A stretch of 64,000 nucleotides of DNA from CAZNSX01 sp964575845 (GTDB lineage Bacteria > UBA8248 > CAZNSX01), in assembly GCA_964575845.1 (NCBI GenBank), contig CAZNSX010000011.1, forward strand, positions 6,942 to 70,941, in the 5' to 3' direction. This document shows, in pieces, positions 17,703 to 27,208 of the stretch (position 1 is the first letter of the stretch; every line of letters begins with the position of its first letter). The position numbers and the translations under genes were made by a program. The notes under the pieces are model-generated. The model did no database searches, had not been told where the DNA came from, and saw only the letters and a program-made list of their open reading frames with translations.

Positions 17703-18800
17703 ATGCCAGAGACCGAAGAGCTTATCATCAACATGGGGCCCCAGCACCCGAGCACGCACGGGGTCCTGCGCCTCATTCTCACCCTGACCGGAGAGACGGT
17801 CGTTGACACCGACATCGACATCGGCTTCCTCCACCGGGGGACCGAGAAGCTGGCCGAGAACCTTACCTACACCCAGTTCACCCCCCTCACCGACCGAGTG
17901 GACTATTTGGCAGCCCCGGCCATGAACTTCGGCTGGGTCCTGGCCGTTGAGAAACTCATGTCGATTGAGGTGCCCAGGAGGGCGGAGTTCATCCGGGTGA
18001 TGGCAGCCGAACTCTCCCGGATAGCCTCCCATCTCGTGTGGCTCGCTACCCACGCCCTCGATATCGGGGCCATGACCGTTTTTCTTTACTGCTTCCGCGA
18101 CCGGGAACTAATTCTCGACCTCTTCGAGATGGCATTCGGCGCCCGCATGACGGTCAACTGCTTCAGGATAGGAGGCCTTTATGAGGACGTAACGCCTGAG
18201 TTCCTGGAGAAGGCGTGGAATTTCACCGAGGTCTTTCCCTCCCGGATAGGTGATTACGAGGCCCTTCTCACCGAGAACAGGATCTGGCTCAAGCGTACCA
18301 AGGGGGTAGCCAGGATAAGCGCAGATGATGCAATCGACCTGGGTCTCACGGGTCCAAACCTGAGGGGCTCCCAAGTCGAGTGGGATATCCGGCGGGCCGA
18401 GCCCTACAGTGTCTATCCGGAGATGGACTTCATCATCCCCATCGGAACCGAGGGCGATGTCTACGACCGCTACCTTTGCCGGATAGAGGAGCTGCGGCAG
18501 AGTAACCGCATCATCCGCCAGTGCATCGAGAAAATGCCTGATGGGTCGGTTCGGGCCAAGGTGCCGAGAACCATAAAGCCGCCGCCGGGTGAGGTCTATG
18601 TGCGGACGGAAGCACCGAAGGGGGAGTTGGGCTATTATGTAGTGAGCAACGGCACCGAAAAGCCCCATCGGGTCAAGATAAGGACCCCTTCCTTTGTCAA
18701 CCTTCAGTCCCTTCCCCTGATGATAAGGGGCGGCCTCGTGGCCGACTGTGTCGCGGCCGTCGGTAGCATAGATATAGTGCTGGGCGAGACCGATAGGTAA
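17703..18800 (+). CDS. nuoD: complex I-type subunit D (cluster 2)
   Basis: 365 residues from the ATG at 17703; an upstream in-frame TTG lies in the hairpin loop and adds non-family residues. The quinone-site loop INMGPQHPSTHGVLRL and pocket Tyr (RVDYLAAP) are kept, as is the C-terminal SIDIVLGETDR. It is about 30 residues shorter than NuoD1, mostly because of a deletion near residue 285, before the KPPPGEVYVR stretch. It probably forms the quinone pocket with NuoB2. Confidence 0.95.
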   Translation: MPETEELIINMGPQHPSTHGVLRLILTLTGETVVDTDIDIGFLHRGTEKLAENLTYTQFTPLTDRVDYLAAPAMNFGWVLAVEKLMSIEVPRRAEFIRVMAAELSRIASHLVWLATHALDIGAMTVFLYCFRDRELILDLFEMAFGARMTVNCFRIGGLYEDVTPEFLEKAWNFTEVFPSRIGDYEALLTENRIWLKRTKGVARISADDAIDLGLTGPNLRGSQVEWDIRRAEPYSVYPEMDFIIPIGTEGDVYDRYLCRIEELRQSNRIIRQCIEKMPDGSVRAKVPRTIKPPPGEVYVRTEAPKGELGYYVVSNGTEKPHRVKIRTPSFVNLQSLPLMIRGGLVADCVAAVGSIDIVLGETDR

Positions 18801-18806
18801 TCATCC

Positions 18807-19829
18807 ATGGACCCATTCGACCTCTTCATAGGCTTTCTCGCCGCTCTGGGTATAGCCCCCTACTGGCGGGAGGTTATAGTCGACCTCATCGTCGTGGTGG
18901 TTAAGATCGCGGTGGTTCTGGGAGCAGTGTCCCTGGCTGTGGCATATCTCACCTATCTTGAGCGCAAGATCATCGGCCACATCCAGGTCCGCCTGGGTCC
19001 CATGCGGGTGGGCTGGCACGGACTCCTCCAGCCAATAGCCGATGGGGTCAAGCTCTTCATGAAGGAGGACATCATACCAACGGCGGCCGACAAGTGGGTT
19101 TTCCTCATCTCCCCCGTCATCGTCCTCATGCCCGCCTTCGTAGTCTACTCGGTGATACCCGTGACGGACCACTTCTGGGTCGCCGACATAAACATCGGGC
19201 TTCTCTTCGTCATAGCCGTCTCTTCCCTCGGGGTCTACGGCATCGTGATGGCGGGCTGGGCCTCTAACAGCAAATATTCCCTCCTGGGGGCCTTCAGGTC
19301 TGCGGCCCAGATGCTGAGCTACGAGATCTTCCTGGGCTTCGCCCTGATAGGGCCGCTTCTGCTGGCGGGGAGCCTCAACATGAGAGCCATCGTGGCCGCC
19401 CAGAGGGAACTCCCCTTTATCGTGCTGCAGCCCCTTGCCTTCGTCATCTACTTCATCGCCGGCGTGGCCGAAACGAACCGCTGCCCCTTCGACCTCCCCG
19501 AGGCCGAGACGGAGCTCGTGGCGGGCTTCCACACCGAGTACAGCGGGATGAAGTTCGCCTTCTTCTTCCTGGCCGAGTACGCCAATATGATAGTTGTCTC
19601 GGCCATAGCGGCGGTAGTGTTTCTGGGAGGCTGGCACGGGCCCTTGCTGCCGGGGCCCATCTGGCTCTTCCTGAAGGTGGGGGTGCTGCTCTTCGTTTTC
19701 ATCTGGCTCAGGGGGACCCTCCCCCGCTACCGCTATGACCAGCTCATGGCGATTGGCTGGAAGCTCATGTTCCCGCTGGCCATAGCCAACATTGCGGTGA
19801 CGGGGCTGGTGAAATATCTCCTCCTCTAG
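18807..19829 (+). CDS. nuoH: complex I-type subunit H (cluster 2)
   Basis: Membrane subunit ND1 paralog, 340 residues. Same signatures as NuoH1 (LERKIIGHIQVRLGPMRVGWHG, ETNRCPFDLPEAETELVAGF). It has a longer N-terminus with an additional amphipathic stretch. It follows nuoD2 by 6 bases: at this position cluster 1 has nuoE-F-G, and after nuoH it has nuoI, none of which exist here. Confidence 0.95.
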   Translation: MDPFDLFIGFLAALGIAPYWREVIVDLIVVVVKIAVVLGAVSLAVAYLTYLERKIIGHIQVRLGPMRVGWHGLLQPIADGVKLFMKEDIIPTAADKWVFLISPVIVLMPAFVVYSVIPVTDHFWVADINIGLLFVIAVSSLGVYGIVMAGWASNSKYSLLGAFRSAAQMLSYEIFLGFALIGPLLLAGSLNMRAIVAAQRELPFIVLQPLAFVIYFIAGVAETNRCPFDLPEAETELVAGFHTEYSGMKFAFFFLAEYANMIVVSAIAAVVFLGGWHGPLLPGPIWLFLKVGVLLFVFIWLRGTLPRYRYDQLMAIGWKLMFPLAIANIAVTGLVKYLLL

Positions 19830-19839
19830 GAGGAACGAG

Positions 19840-20352
19840 ATGGAGCTTGCGTTCTTCGCCCTCTTTGCCTTGGGCACGATCTTCTCCGCCATCATGGTGG
19901 TGACACGAAGGAATATCGTCCACGCCGTCCTTTTCCTGATCCTGACCTTCTTCTTCGTGGCCGGGCTCTTCGTGATGCTCAACGCTGAGTTCCTGGCGGC
20001 GGTTCAGGTCCTCATATATGCAGGCGGCATCATGGTTCTCTACCTGTTTGCCGTTCTCCTCATGAGGATTGTGGAGGCGGCACGGATGTGCCAGTGGCAG
20101 CGCCAGGGGCCCGTGGCCCTCGTCTTCGGAGTGCTGCTGGCGGTGGAGGTCTTCCTGGTGGCGACAAGATCCTACTATCCCACAGTGAGTCCCGCCACGA
20201 CACCTCCGGCCGAAGGAAACACCGAAGCCTTCGGCTCAGTGCTCTTCACCAAGTTTCTCTTCCCCTTTGAGGTGGCATCCCTATTGCTCCTTGCGGCCAT
20301 GATAGGGGCCATCGTGCTGGCCAAGCGGGAAATTGAAAGAGAGGAGAAATAG
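19840..20352 (+). CDS. nuoJ: complex I-type subunit J (cluster 2)
   Basis: 170 residues, five helices, with the conserved VQVLIYAGGIMVLYLFAVLLM segment (ND6 helix 3). A GGAGG Shine-Dalgarno in the nuoH2 end precedes the ATG. It directly follows nuoH2, so nuoI has been lost from this position. Confidence 0.93.
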   Translation: MELAFFALFALGTIFSAIMVVTRRNIVHAVLFLILTFFFVAGLFVMLNAEFLAAVQVLIYAGGIMVLYLFAVLLMRIVEAARMCQWQRQGPVALVFGVLLAVEVFLVATRSYYPTVSPATTPPAEGNTEAFGSVLFTKFLFPFEVASLLLLAAMIGAIVLAKREIEREEK

Positions 20353-20355
20353 GCG

Positions 20356-20658
20356 TTGGTCCCCCTTGAATACTACCTCCTTCTGAGCGGAGCCCTCTTT
20401 ATCATAGGGGCCCTCGGCGTTCTGACCAGAAGGAACGCCATCATAATCCTGATGTGCATCGAGCTCATGCTGAACGCCGTGAACATCGCCCTCATAGCCT
20501 TCTCCCGCCATCAGGGAAATCTGACAGGGCAGGCGTTCGCCCTATTTGTCATCACGGTGGCGGCGGCCGAAGCGGCGGTGGGGCTCGCCATCATCATCTC
20601 GCTTGTGAGGAGCCGCCCCACACTCAACGTGGACGAGATAAATCTCCTCAAATGGTAA
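20356..20658 (+). CDS. nuoK: complex I-type subunit K (cluster 2)
   Basis: 100 residues with an unusual TTG start (VPLEYYLLLSG follows, collinear with NuoK1). Buried glutamates in MCIELMLNAVNIALIAFSR and VAAAEAAVGLAI are conserved. Spacing of 3 bases to nuoJ2 indicates translational coupling. Confidence 0.93.
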   Translation: MVPLEYYLLLSGALFIIGALGVLTRRNAIIILMCIELMLNAVNIALIAFSRHQGNLTGQAFALFVITVAAAEAAVGLAIIISLVRSRPTLNVDEINLLKW

Positions 20659-20679
20659 CGTCAGGGGCGGGAATGACCC

Positions 20680-22713
20680 ATGCTTGATTACGTCTGGTTG
20701 ATCCCGGCTTTACCCGCCCTGGGGGTAGTCGTAAACGCCTTCCTGGGCGCCCGATACATAAAGGATAGAGCGCACTGGGTCGGTGTCACCTCGGTAGCCC
20801 TTTCCCTGGCTGTAACGCTGGTCATCGCCTATCAGGCGATCTTCCACGGGCTCCGCGGCACCAACACGCTTTTCACCTGGGTTGTGGCTGGCAACTTCCG
20901 AGTAGAGGCCAGCTTCCTCATAGACCCCTTAAGCGTGATCATGCTTCTCGTAGTGGCCGGAGTGGGCTTCATCGTGCATGTCTACTCCATAGGCTATATG
21001 CACGGCGACCCAGGCTACCCCAGATTTTTCGCGGAGCTCAACCTCTTCATGTTCTCCATGCTCATCCTGGTCCTGGCCGATAATTACTTTCTCATGTTCC
21101 TGGGCTGGGAGGGCGTTGGGCTCTGCTCTTACCTCTTGATAGGCTTCTGGTATGAGAGAAAGTCGGCCGCGGATGCGGGGATGAAGGCCTTCATCGTGAA
21201 CCGCATAGGGGATGCGGGCTTCCTCGTGGGCGTCTTCATGATCTGGACGACCTTCGGGAGCCTAAACTATAAGGAGGTCTTCGGCCACGTGGCCGGGGTG
21301 GAGGGAGCAACCCTCACGGCCATCTGTCTTCTCCTCTTCATGGGTGCCACGGGAAAGTCAGCCCAGCTACCGCTTTTCACCTGGCTTCCCGATGCGATGG
21401 AAGGTCCCACGCCTGTCAGCGCCCTCATCCACGCGGCCACCATGGTAACGGCCGGCGTCTACATGGTGGCCCGGAGCAGTGCCCTCTTTCTCGCCTCACC
21501 CACGGCCATGGAGGTGGTGGCGGTGGTGGGGGCTCTTACGGCAATCTTTGCGGCATCCATAGGCCTCGCGCAAAACGACATAAAGAGGGTTCTCGCCTAC
21601 TCCACGGTGAGCCAGCTTGGCTATATGTTTCTGGCCACAGGAGTGGGGGCATTCACCGTGGGCATCTTCCACCTACTGACCCACGCCTTCTTCAAGGGGC
21701 TTCTCTTTCTGGCCTCGGGCTCCGTCATCCACGCCCTATCCGGAGAGCAGGACATGCGCCGCATGGGAGCCCTCAGGCCCCATATCCCCCGCACGGCCGT
21801 GACCTTTTACATCGGGGCACTTGCCATCGCGGGGATACCGCCCTTTGCGGGCTTCTGGAGCAAGGACGAGATCCTGGCCCATACCTTCAAGAGCGGCCAT
21901 TACGCTCTCTGGGTCATGGGCGTTGTGGCTGCCCTGATGACGGCCTTCTACATGTTCCGCCTCATCTACATGACGTTCTACGGTGAGGACCGGGTGACCG
22001 AGCATGCCAAGGCCCATCTGCATGAGTCCCCGGGCGTCATGACATGGCCCCTCATCATCCTGGCGATCCTGTCGGTAGTGGGCGGCATCATCCCCGGCTT
22101 TCCGCCCGAGGGGGGCTGGATCCACAGGTTTCTCTCCGAATCCATCGCCGGCGGCCACGGGGCGGGAGCAGGGCATGCCGGAGGTTCTGGCCTCGTGAGC
22201 CTCGCCCACGCGGCGGCCCATGGTGGGGGGGAGGTCCACTTCCTTGGCCTGACGCCCCTCGATTGGGGCTTGATGCTTCTCTCTGTGGCTGTGGGGGTGG
22301 CGGGCTGGCTTCTGGCGCGCTACGCCTATACTATAAACTTCGAATTTCCGGCCAGGGTTTCGCGGGCTCTCCCGTGGGTCTATAAGACTCTTTACAATAA
22401 GTACTGGGTGGATGAGGTCTATGACACAATCGTGGTCCGGCCCGTGCTGGCTTTCATGCGGGCCATGCTCCGGTTTGACCTCTCTGTAATAGACGGCGCC
22501 GTCAACGGAAGCTCCCTCATGACGGTGCTTACCAGCAGGATCTCGGGCATCTTCGACCTCACCACAGTAGATGGAAGCGTCAACGGCATAAGCGTCATAA
22601 TCCGTGCAGGCGCCCGCGGGCTAAGGCTCGTCCAGACGGGCATGGTCCAGAATTATGCCTTTGCCATGCTTCTTGGGGTCTTCCTCATAATAAGCCTCTA
22701 TCTCTTTCTCTAG
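20680..22713 (+). CDS. nuoL: complex I-type subunit L, antiporter-like (cluster 2)
   Basis: 677 residues. The antiporter core is highly similar to NuoL1 (GWEGVGLCSYLLIGFWYERKS, PDAMEGPTPVSALIHAATM). It is about 40 residues longer because of a Gly/Ala/His-rich insertion around residues 485-525 (for example GGHGAGAGHAGGSG and AHAAAHGGGE), located before the C-terminal lateral helix. Pump residues appear intact, so this complex should still translocate ions. Confidence 0.95.
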   Translation: MLDYVWLIPALPALGVVVNAFLGARYIKDRAHWVGVTSVALSLAVTLVIAYQAIFHGLRGTNTLFTWVVAGNFRVEASFLIDPLSVIMLLVVAGVGFIVHVYSIGYMHGDPGYPRFFAELNLFMFSMLILVLADNYFLMFLGWEGVGLCSYLLIGFWYERKSAADAGMKAFIVNRIGDAGFLVGVFMIWTTFGSLNYKEVFGHVAGVEGATLTAICLLLFMGATGKSAQLPLFTWLPDAMEGPTPVSALIHAATMVTAGVYMVARSSALFLASPTAMEVVAVVGALTAIFAASIGLAQNDIKRVLAYSTVSQLGYMFLATGVGAFTVGIFHLLTHAFFKGLLFLASGSVIHALSGEQDMRRMGALRPHIPRTAVTFYIGALAIAGIPPFAGFWSKDEILAHTFKSGHYALWVMGVVAALMTAFYMFRLIYMTFYGEDRVTEHAKAHLHESPGVMTWPLIILAILSVVGGIIPGFPPEGGWIHRFLSESIAGGHGAGAGHAGGSGLVSLAHAAAHGGGEVHFLGLTPLDWGLMLLSVAVGVAGWLLARYAYTINFEFPARVSRALPWVYKTLYNKYWVDEVYDTIVVRPVLAFMRAMLRFDLSVIDGAVNGSSLMTVLTSRISGIFDLTTVDGSVNGISVIIRAGARGLRLVQTGMVQNYAFAMLLGVFLIISLYLFL

Positions 22714-22742
22714 GGGCTCGAGCTGGCTTTAAGGGAGGCGGC

Positions 22743-24374
22743 ATGTTGACCAACGTCCTGGGTTTTCCCATCCTCTCTCTCACCTGTTACATTCCCATCA
22801 TAGGCGCCATATTCATCATGATCTTTTTCGACAAGGAGAATACCCAGGCCATAAAGCGATTTGCGTTCGGCGTCGCCCTCCTGGACTTCATCGTGAGCCT
22901 GCCCCTCGTCCTCTACTTCAGCGCCGCGCAGGAGGGGATGCAGTTTGTGGAGAAGGTCTCCTGGATCCCTTCCATCGGGGTTGAGTACTTCTTCGGGATC
23001 GACGGCATAAGCATCCTGCTCATCCTGATGACCACCTTCCTCTCGGCCATCTCCGTGCTCTGCTCCTTCACGGCCATCGAGGAGCGTCAGAAGGAATACT
23101 ATGTGTGCCTCCTCATCCTCCAGACGGGAATGCTGGGGGTCTTCATGGCTCTGGATTTCTTCCTCTTTTACGTCTTCTGGGAAGTTATGCTGGTCCCCAT
23201 GTACTTCCTAATAGGGGTTTGGGGAGGGCCGAGAAAGCTTTACGCGGCAATCAAATTTTTCCTCTACACGCTCCTGGGGAGCGTGCTCATGCTTTTAGGA
23301 ATCCTGGCCCTCTATTTCCTCAACGGGAACCCCGCCTACGGCACGGGGGAGCTCACCTTCAACGCGCTCACCCTCATGAGGATGAACCTGCCCCTGAGCT
23401 ACCAGTTCTGGATCTTTCTCGCCTTCTTCGTGGGGTTTGCCATAAAAGTCCCCATGTTCCCCTTCCACACCTGGCTTCCCGATGCCCACGTTGAGGCCCC
23501 CACGGCGGGAAGCGTGATCCTGGCGGCGATTTTGCTCAAGATGGGCACCTATGGTTTCGTGCGCTTCAGCCTCCCCCTCCTGCCCGAGGCGAGCCGTCTC
23601 TTCGTGCCCTTCATGGTTGTCTTGGCCGTGATAGGCATAATCTATGGCGCCCTTGTCGCAATGGCGCAGACGGATATTAAGAAGCTGGTGGCCTACAGCT
23701 CAGTGAGCCACTTGGGATTCGTCATGCTGGGCATCTTTGCCCTGAACCCTCAGGGGGTCCTTGGGGGCATGCTCCAGATGGTGAACCACGGGCTCAGCAC
23801 GGGGGCCCTCTTCTTGATCGTGGGAATCATTTACGAGCGCCGCCACACCCGGATGATTTCAGATTTCGGAGGCCTCTCCAAGGTGATCCCGGTTTTCACG
23901 GTGATCTTTGCTATCACCATGCTTTCATCCATAGGCCTCCCCGGGCTCAATGGTTTCATAGGGGAATTTCTGATCCTGATCGGCGCCTTTAAGGTTAGCT
24001 ATGTTTATGCCGCCTTCGCCATAACGGGCATTGTGCTCGGGGCCGCTTACATGCTCTGGCTCTTCCAGAGGATGATGTTCGGCACGGTTAATAACCCCGA
24101 GAACCAGCACCTCCGTGACTGCAACGCGCGGGAGGTAGTTTACATGGTGCCCATCATCTTCTTCATGTTCTGGATCGGCCTCTATCCCAGGCCCTTCCTC
24201 AACCTCATGGAGCCCAGCGTGGTCAGGGTGGTCCAGAGGGTTAACCCCTCCTACGAAGCGGGGAGAAAGCCCATGAATCGCCTCTCAAGAGCGGTCAGCC
24301 TTCCCCGGGAGGTTCCGGGAAAGGGGATTAACGGGGAGATCCTGCGCGTGAAGACCGCGAAAGAGAAGAGGTAA
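22743..24374 (+). CDS. nuoM: complex I-type subunit M, antiporter-like (cluster 2)
   Basis: 543 residues. Conserved FYVFWEVMLVPMYFLIGVWGG, PMFPFHTWLPDAHVEAPTAG and KKLVAYSSVSHLGFVMLG. Clear paralog of NuoM1 with a longer basic tail (about 45 residues beyond the membrane core). ATG after GGGAGGCGGC. Confidence 0.95.
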   Translation: MLTNVLGFPILSLTCYIPIIGAIFIMIFFDKENTQAIKRFAFGVALLDFIVSLPLVLYFSAAQEGMQFVEKVSWIPSIGVEYFFGIDGISILLILMTTFLSAISVLCSFTAIEERQKEYYVCLLILQTGMLGVFMALDFFLFYVFWEVMLVPMYFLIGVWGGPRKLYAAIKFFLYTLLGSVLMLLGILALYFLNGNPAYGTGELTFNALTLMRMNLPLSYQFWIFLAFFVGFAIKVPMFPFHTWLPDAHVEAPTAGSVILAAILLKMGTYGFVRFSLPLLPEASRLFVPFMVVLAVIGIIYGALVAMAQTDIKKLVAYSSVSHLGFVMLGIFALNPQGVLGGMLQMVNHGLSTGALFLIVGIIYERRHTRMISDFGGLSKVIPVFTVIFAITMLSSIGLPGLNGFIGEFLILIGAFKVSYVYAAFAITGIVLGAAYMLWLFQRMMFGTVNNPENQHLRDCNAREVVYMVPIIFFMFWIGLYPRPFLNLMEPSVVRVVQRVNPSYEAGRKPMNRLSRAVSLPREVPGKGINGEILRVKTAKEKR

Positions 24375-24380
24375 TCGAGA

Positions 24381-25835
24381 ATGCCTCTAGCCATTCCAAT
24401 ACCCATCCTTTCGGCCGCGCTGCCCGAGCTCCTCATGGCGGGGCTCATCTGCCTCATCTTTGGCGTAGACCTCTTCACCCCGAGGGCCGCCAAGATGAGA
24501 GTGGGGGTGTTGAGCCTGCTGGGGCTTCTTGTGGTTGCCGCCGTGACGCTCGCCATGTGGAATCAGCGGGCCGAGACTTTCAGCGGCATGTTTCTCCTTG
24601 ATGGGTACGCCCTCTTCTTCAAGCTCATCTTCCTGGCCGTAACGTCCCTTTCCATCCTCATATCCCTTCAGTATCTAAAGGTCGAGGACATCAACTTCGG
24701 CGAGTACTACGGCCTCATGCTCTTCGCGACCCTCGGGATGATGATTATGGCCGCGGGCGGCGACCTCATAAGCATCTACCTGGGGCTCGAGCTCATGAGC
24801 ATAAGCATCTATGTGCTCGTGGGCTTCATGAAGAAGGACCCCAGCTCCCAGGAGGCGGCCCTTAAATATTTCCTGCTGGGGGCCTTTACATCCGCGATCC
24901 TCCTCTACGGCATGGCCCTCACCTACGGGCTCACAGGGTCTACAAACCTAAAAGAGATAGCCGGGGCCCTCAAGATGAGCCCCGGATTCCTTGATAACCC
25001 GGCCCTCACCATGGCAATCGTTCTGGTCGTGGTAGGCTTTGGATTCAAGATCGCGCTCGTTCCATTCCACATGTGGGCCCCTGATGCCTACCACGGCGCC
25101 CCGACCTCCATCACGGCCTACATGAGCGTCGGGGTCAAGGCCGCTGCTTTCGCCGGCCTGGTGAGAATACTCCTGGTTGGCTTCTCGGCCCTTGACGTCA
25201 AATGGAACGTGCTCCTCTGGGTCCTCTCCGCCTTCAGCATGACCTGGGGAAATGTGGCCGCCATAGCGCAGACCAATATAAAGCGCATGCTGGCCTACTC
25301 CAGCATAGCCCACGCGGGGTATCTCCTCATAGGGGTTGTGGCCGGTGGGAGGACTGGCCTGACGGCCCTCCTCTTCTATCTCGCGGTCTATATATTCATG
25401 AATATAGGCGCCTTCTCCATGGTCATCCTGCTCTGCCGCGAGGGCTTCAGGGGAGACCGAATAGAGGATTTCCAGGGCCTCGCCAGGGTCCACCCCGTGG
25501 CGGGCCTCGCCTTCGTGGTTTTCTTCCTCTCCCTGGCGGGGATACCCCCTACGGCGGGCTTCGTGGCCAAGCTCTACATCTTCGGTGCGGCTATCGAGAA
25601 GGGGTATGTATGGCTTGCCCTGATAGGGGTGCTCAACAGTGCCATAAGCGTCTATTACTATTTCCGGGTAGTCATGCTCATGTACATGTGTGACCTCAAA
25701 GGCATTCCCCGCCTCTCCCGCTCGAAAGCCCTGATAGCCGCCCTTCTCATCATGGTGGGGGCCACTTTCCTCCTGGGCGTATTCCCGGGCCCCTTCATCG
25801 AGGCGGCCAGGGCCTCGGTTATGGCATTCCTCTAG
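24381..25835 (+). CDS. nuoN: complex I-type subunit N, antiporter-like (cluster 2)
   Basis: 484 residues; conserved LGLELMSISIYVLVGF, KYFLLGAFTSAILLYG, VPFHMWAPDAYHGAPTSITAYMS and NIKRMLAYSSIAHAGYLL. Last gene of the second operon. The following 194 bp to the MFS genes hold no gene; no clear terminator was found. Confidence 0.95.
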   Translation: MPLAIPIPILSAALPELLMAGLICLIFGVDLFTPRAAKMRVGVLSLLGLLVVAAVTLAMWNQRAETFSGMFLLDGYALFFKLIFLAVTSLSILISLQYLKVEDINFGEYYGLMLFATLGMMIMAAGGDLISIYLGLELMSISIYVLVGFMKKDPSSQEAALKYFLLGAFTSAILLYGMALTYGLTGSTNLKEIAGALKMSPGFLDNPALTMAIVLVVVGFGFKIALVPFHMWAPDAYHGAPTSITAYMSVGVKAAAFAGLVRILLVGFSALDVKWNVLLWVLSAFSMTWGNVAAIAQTNIKRMLAYSSIAHAGYLLIGVVAGGRTGLTALLFYLAVYIFMNIGAFSMVILLCREGFRGDRIEDFQGLARVHPVAGLAFVVFFLSLAGIPPTAGFVAKLYIFGAAIEKGYVWLALIGVLNSAISVYYYFRVVMLMYMCDLKGIPRLSRSKALIAALLIMVGATFLLGVFPGPFIEAARASVMAFL

Positions 25836-26029
25836 CCGAGAGCCTCTTTCAGAAAGCTCAGGCGCGGATGGGCCCTTATGGCTCACTCGCTCCTCTGAGC
25901 CCGCTTGAATTCTTAAATTCTCCCCTCAATTTCCCCTTCCCAAATCCGCCATTTTCTGTCAATTTGTGAGGGCATTCGGCCGGGCGCAGGATTGGCCCTC
26001 TTCTTATTTATCCTCAGAGGGTTTCTCCT

Positions 26030-27208
26030 TTGCAGGAAGACCGCTTCCGCTGGACCATCCTGGCCACTGTCTATCTGGGGATGGTTGCCTTTGCCGTTGC
26101 CTACCACGCCATCCCACCGGTCCTGCCCCTGATAATGAGGGAGCTTTCGCTCTCCCACGCTCAGGGAGGGCTCCTCATGGGTGTTTTTGCCCTCCCCGGA
26201 ATCGTCGTTTGCATCCTTTCGGGCATGCTCTCCGACCGCTACGGAATCAAGACCGTTGGAGGTATCTCCCTGGCCCTCATGGCGCTCGGCCCCCTCTGGG
26301 CTGCACTGAGCACGGGCTATGGCCATCTGCTCCTTGGCAGAACGCTCACCGGAGTCGGCGCCATGGCCGTCACACCCGTTCTTTACCAACTCCTCTCCCA
26401 GTGGTTTATGGGAAGGGAGATGGGCCTGGCGATGGGGATTTTTTCCACGGCCTATCCCTTAGGGACCATGCTGAGCTTCAATGCCTTTGGCTATCTGGGG
26501 GCGGGGTTTGGCTGGCGGGCCCCCGTCTGGGTGAGCGCTGGCACAGGAGCTCTCGCGCTCGCAATATTTCACCTCGCTTGCCGCGAGCGGCTGGGAGAGG
26601 CGTCGGAACCCGAGAGGGCCTCCTTCAGGCCCTCCATGATATTGGGCCTGGGGCTTCCCATCTGGCTTCTGGCCTTTTCCTGGACTTCTTTTGAATCGGT
26701 CATCATCTCCTTTCTCACCTTTGCGCCTGACTATTTTCTGGGAAAGGGCTTGAGCCTCGCCTTTGCGAGCGCCCTCCCCTCACTCATCCTGCCCGCCCAC
26801 ATCTTCATCCAGCCCCTGGTGGGCTGGCTTGTGGACCGCCTGGGCCGAAAGGAGTACTTCATCGGCCTGGGAGGGCTCTCTATGGCCCTTATCATGGTGG
26901 TCATGGCGGGTGAGCGGGAGAGCTACCTCCTGCCCCTCATCATGCTCGGGGTCTTCTCATCCCTGGTGCCCACTCCCACCTTCGCCTTTCCTCCCGAGCT
27001 GGTAGCCCCCCTTTACCTTGGCCTCGGCTTCGGAATTGTGCACTCCTTCTCAAACGTGGGCAGGGTGCTCGCTCCCTACCTTGTGGGGTTCGCCCGCGAC
27101 TACACGGGAGATTACAGCGCGGGCTTCCTCATAATGTCTATCCTGAGCCTGGGGGCGACGGTCAACATAGCCCTCCTGGCGCTGAGGCAAAGGAGGAAGG
27201 GGGCCTGA
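26030..27208 (+). CDS. MFS transporter
   Basis: 392 residues, about twelve hydrophobic helices in two halves. The MFS loop signature GMLSDRYGIKTVGG follows helix 2, and a second GWLVDRLGRKEYF follows helix 8. It starts with TTG (QEDRFRWTIL), with AGAGGG about 9 bases upstream. The stop overlaps the next gene's ATG (TGATG), so the two transporters are translationally coupled. The substrate is unknown; the family resembles organic-anion and nitrate/cyanate type carriers only in general layout. Confidence 0.85.
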   Translation: MQEDRFRWTILATVYLGMVAFAVAYHAIPPVLPLIMRELSLSHAQGGLLMGVFALPGIVVCILSGMLSDRYGIKTVGGISLALMALGPLWAALSTGYGHLLLGRTLTGVGAMAVTPVLYQLLSQWFMGREMGLAMGIFSTAYPLGTMLSFNAFGYLGAGFGWRAPVWVSAGTGALALAIFHLACRERLGEASEPERASFRPSMILGLGLPIWLLAFSWTSFESVIISFLTFAPDYFLGKGLSLAFASALPSLILPAHIFIQPLVGWLVDRLGRKEYFIGLGGLSMALIMVVMAGERESYLLPLIMLGVFSSLVPTPTFAFPPELVAPLYLGLGFGIVHSFSNVGRVLAPYLVGFARDYTGDYSAGFLIMSILSLGATVNIALLALRQRRKGA

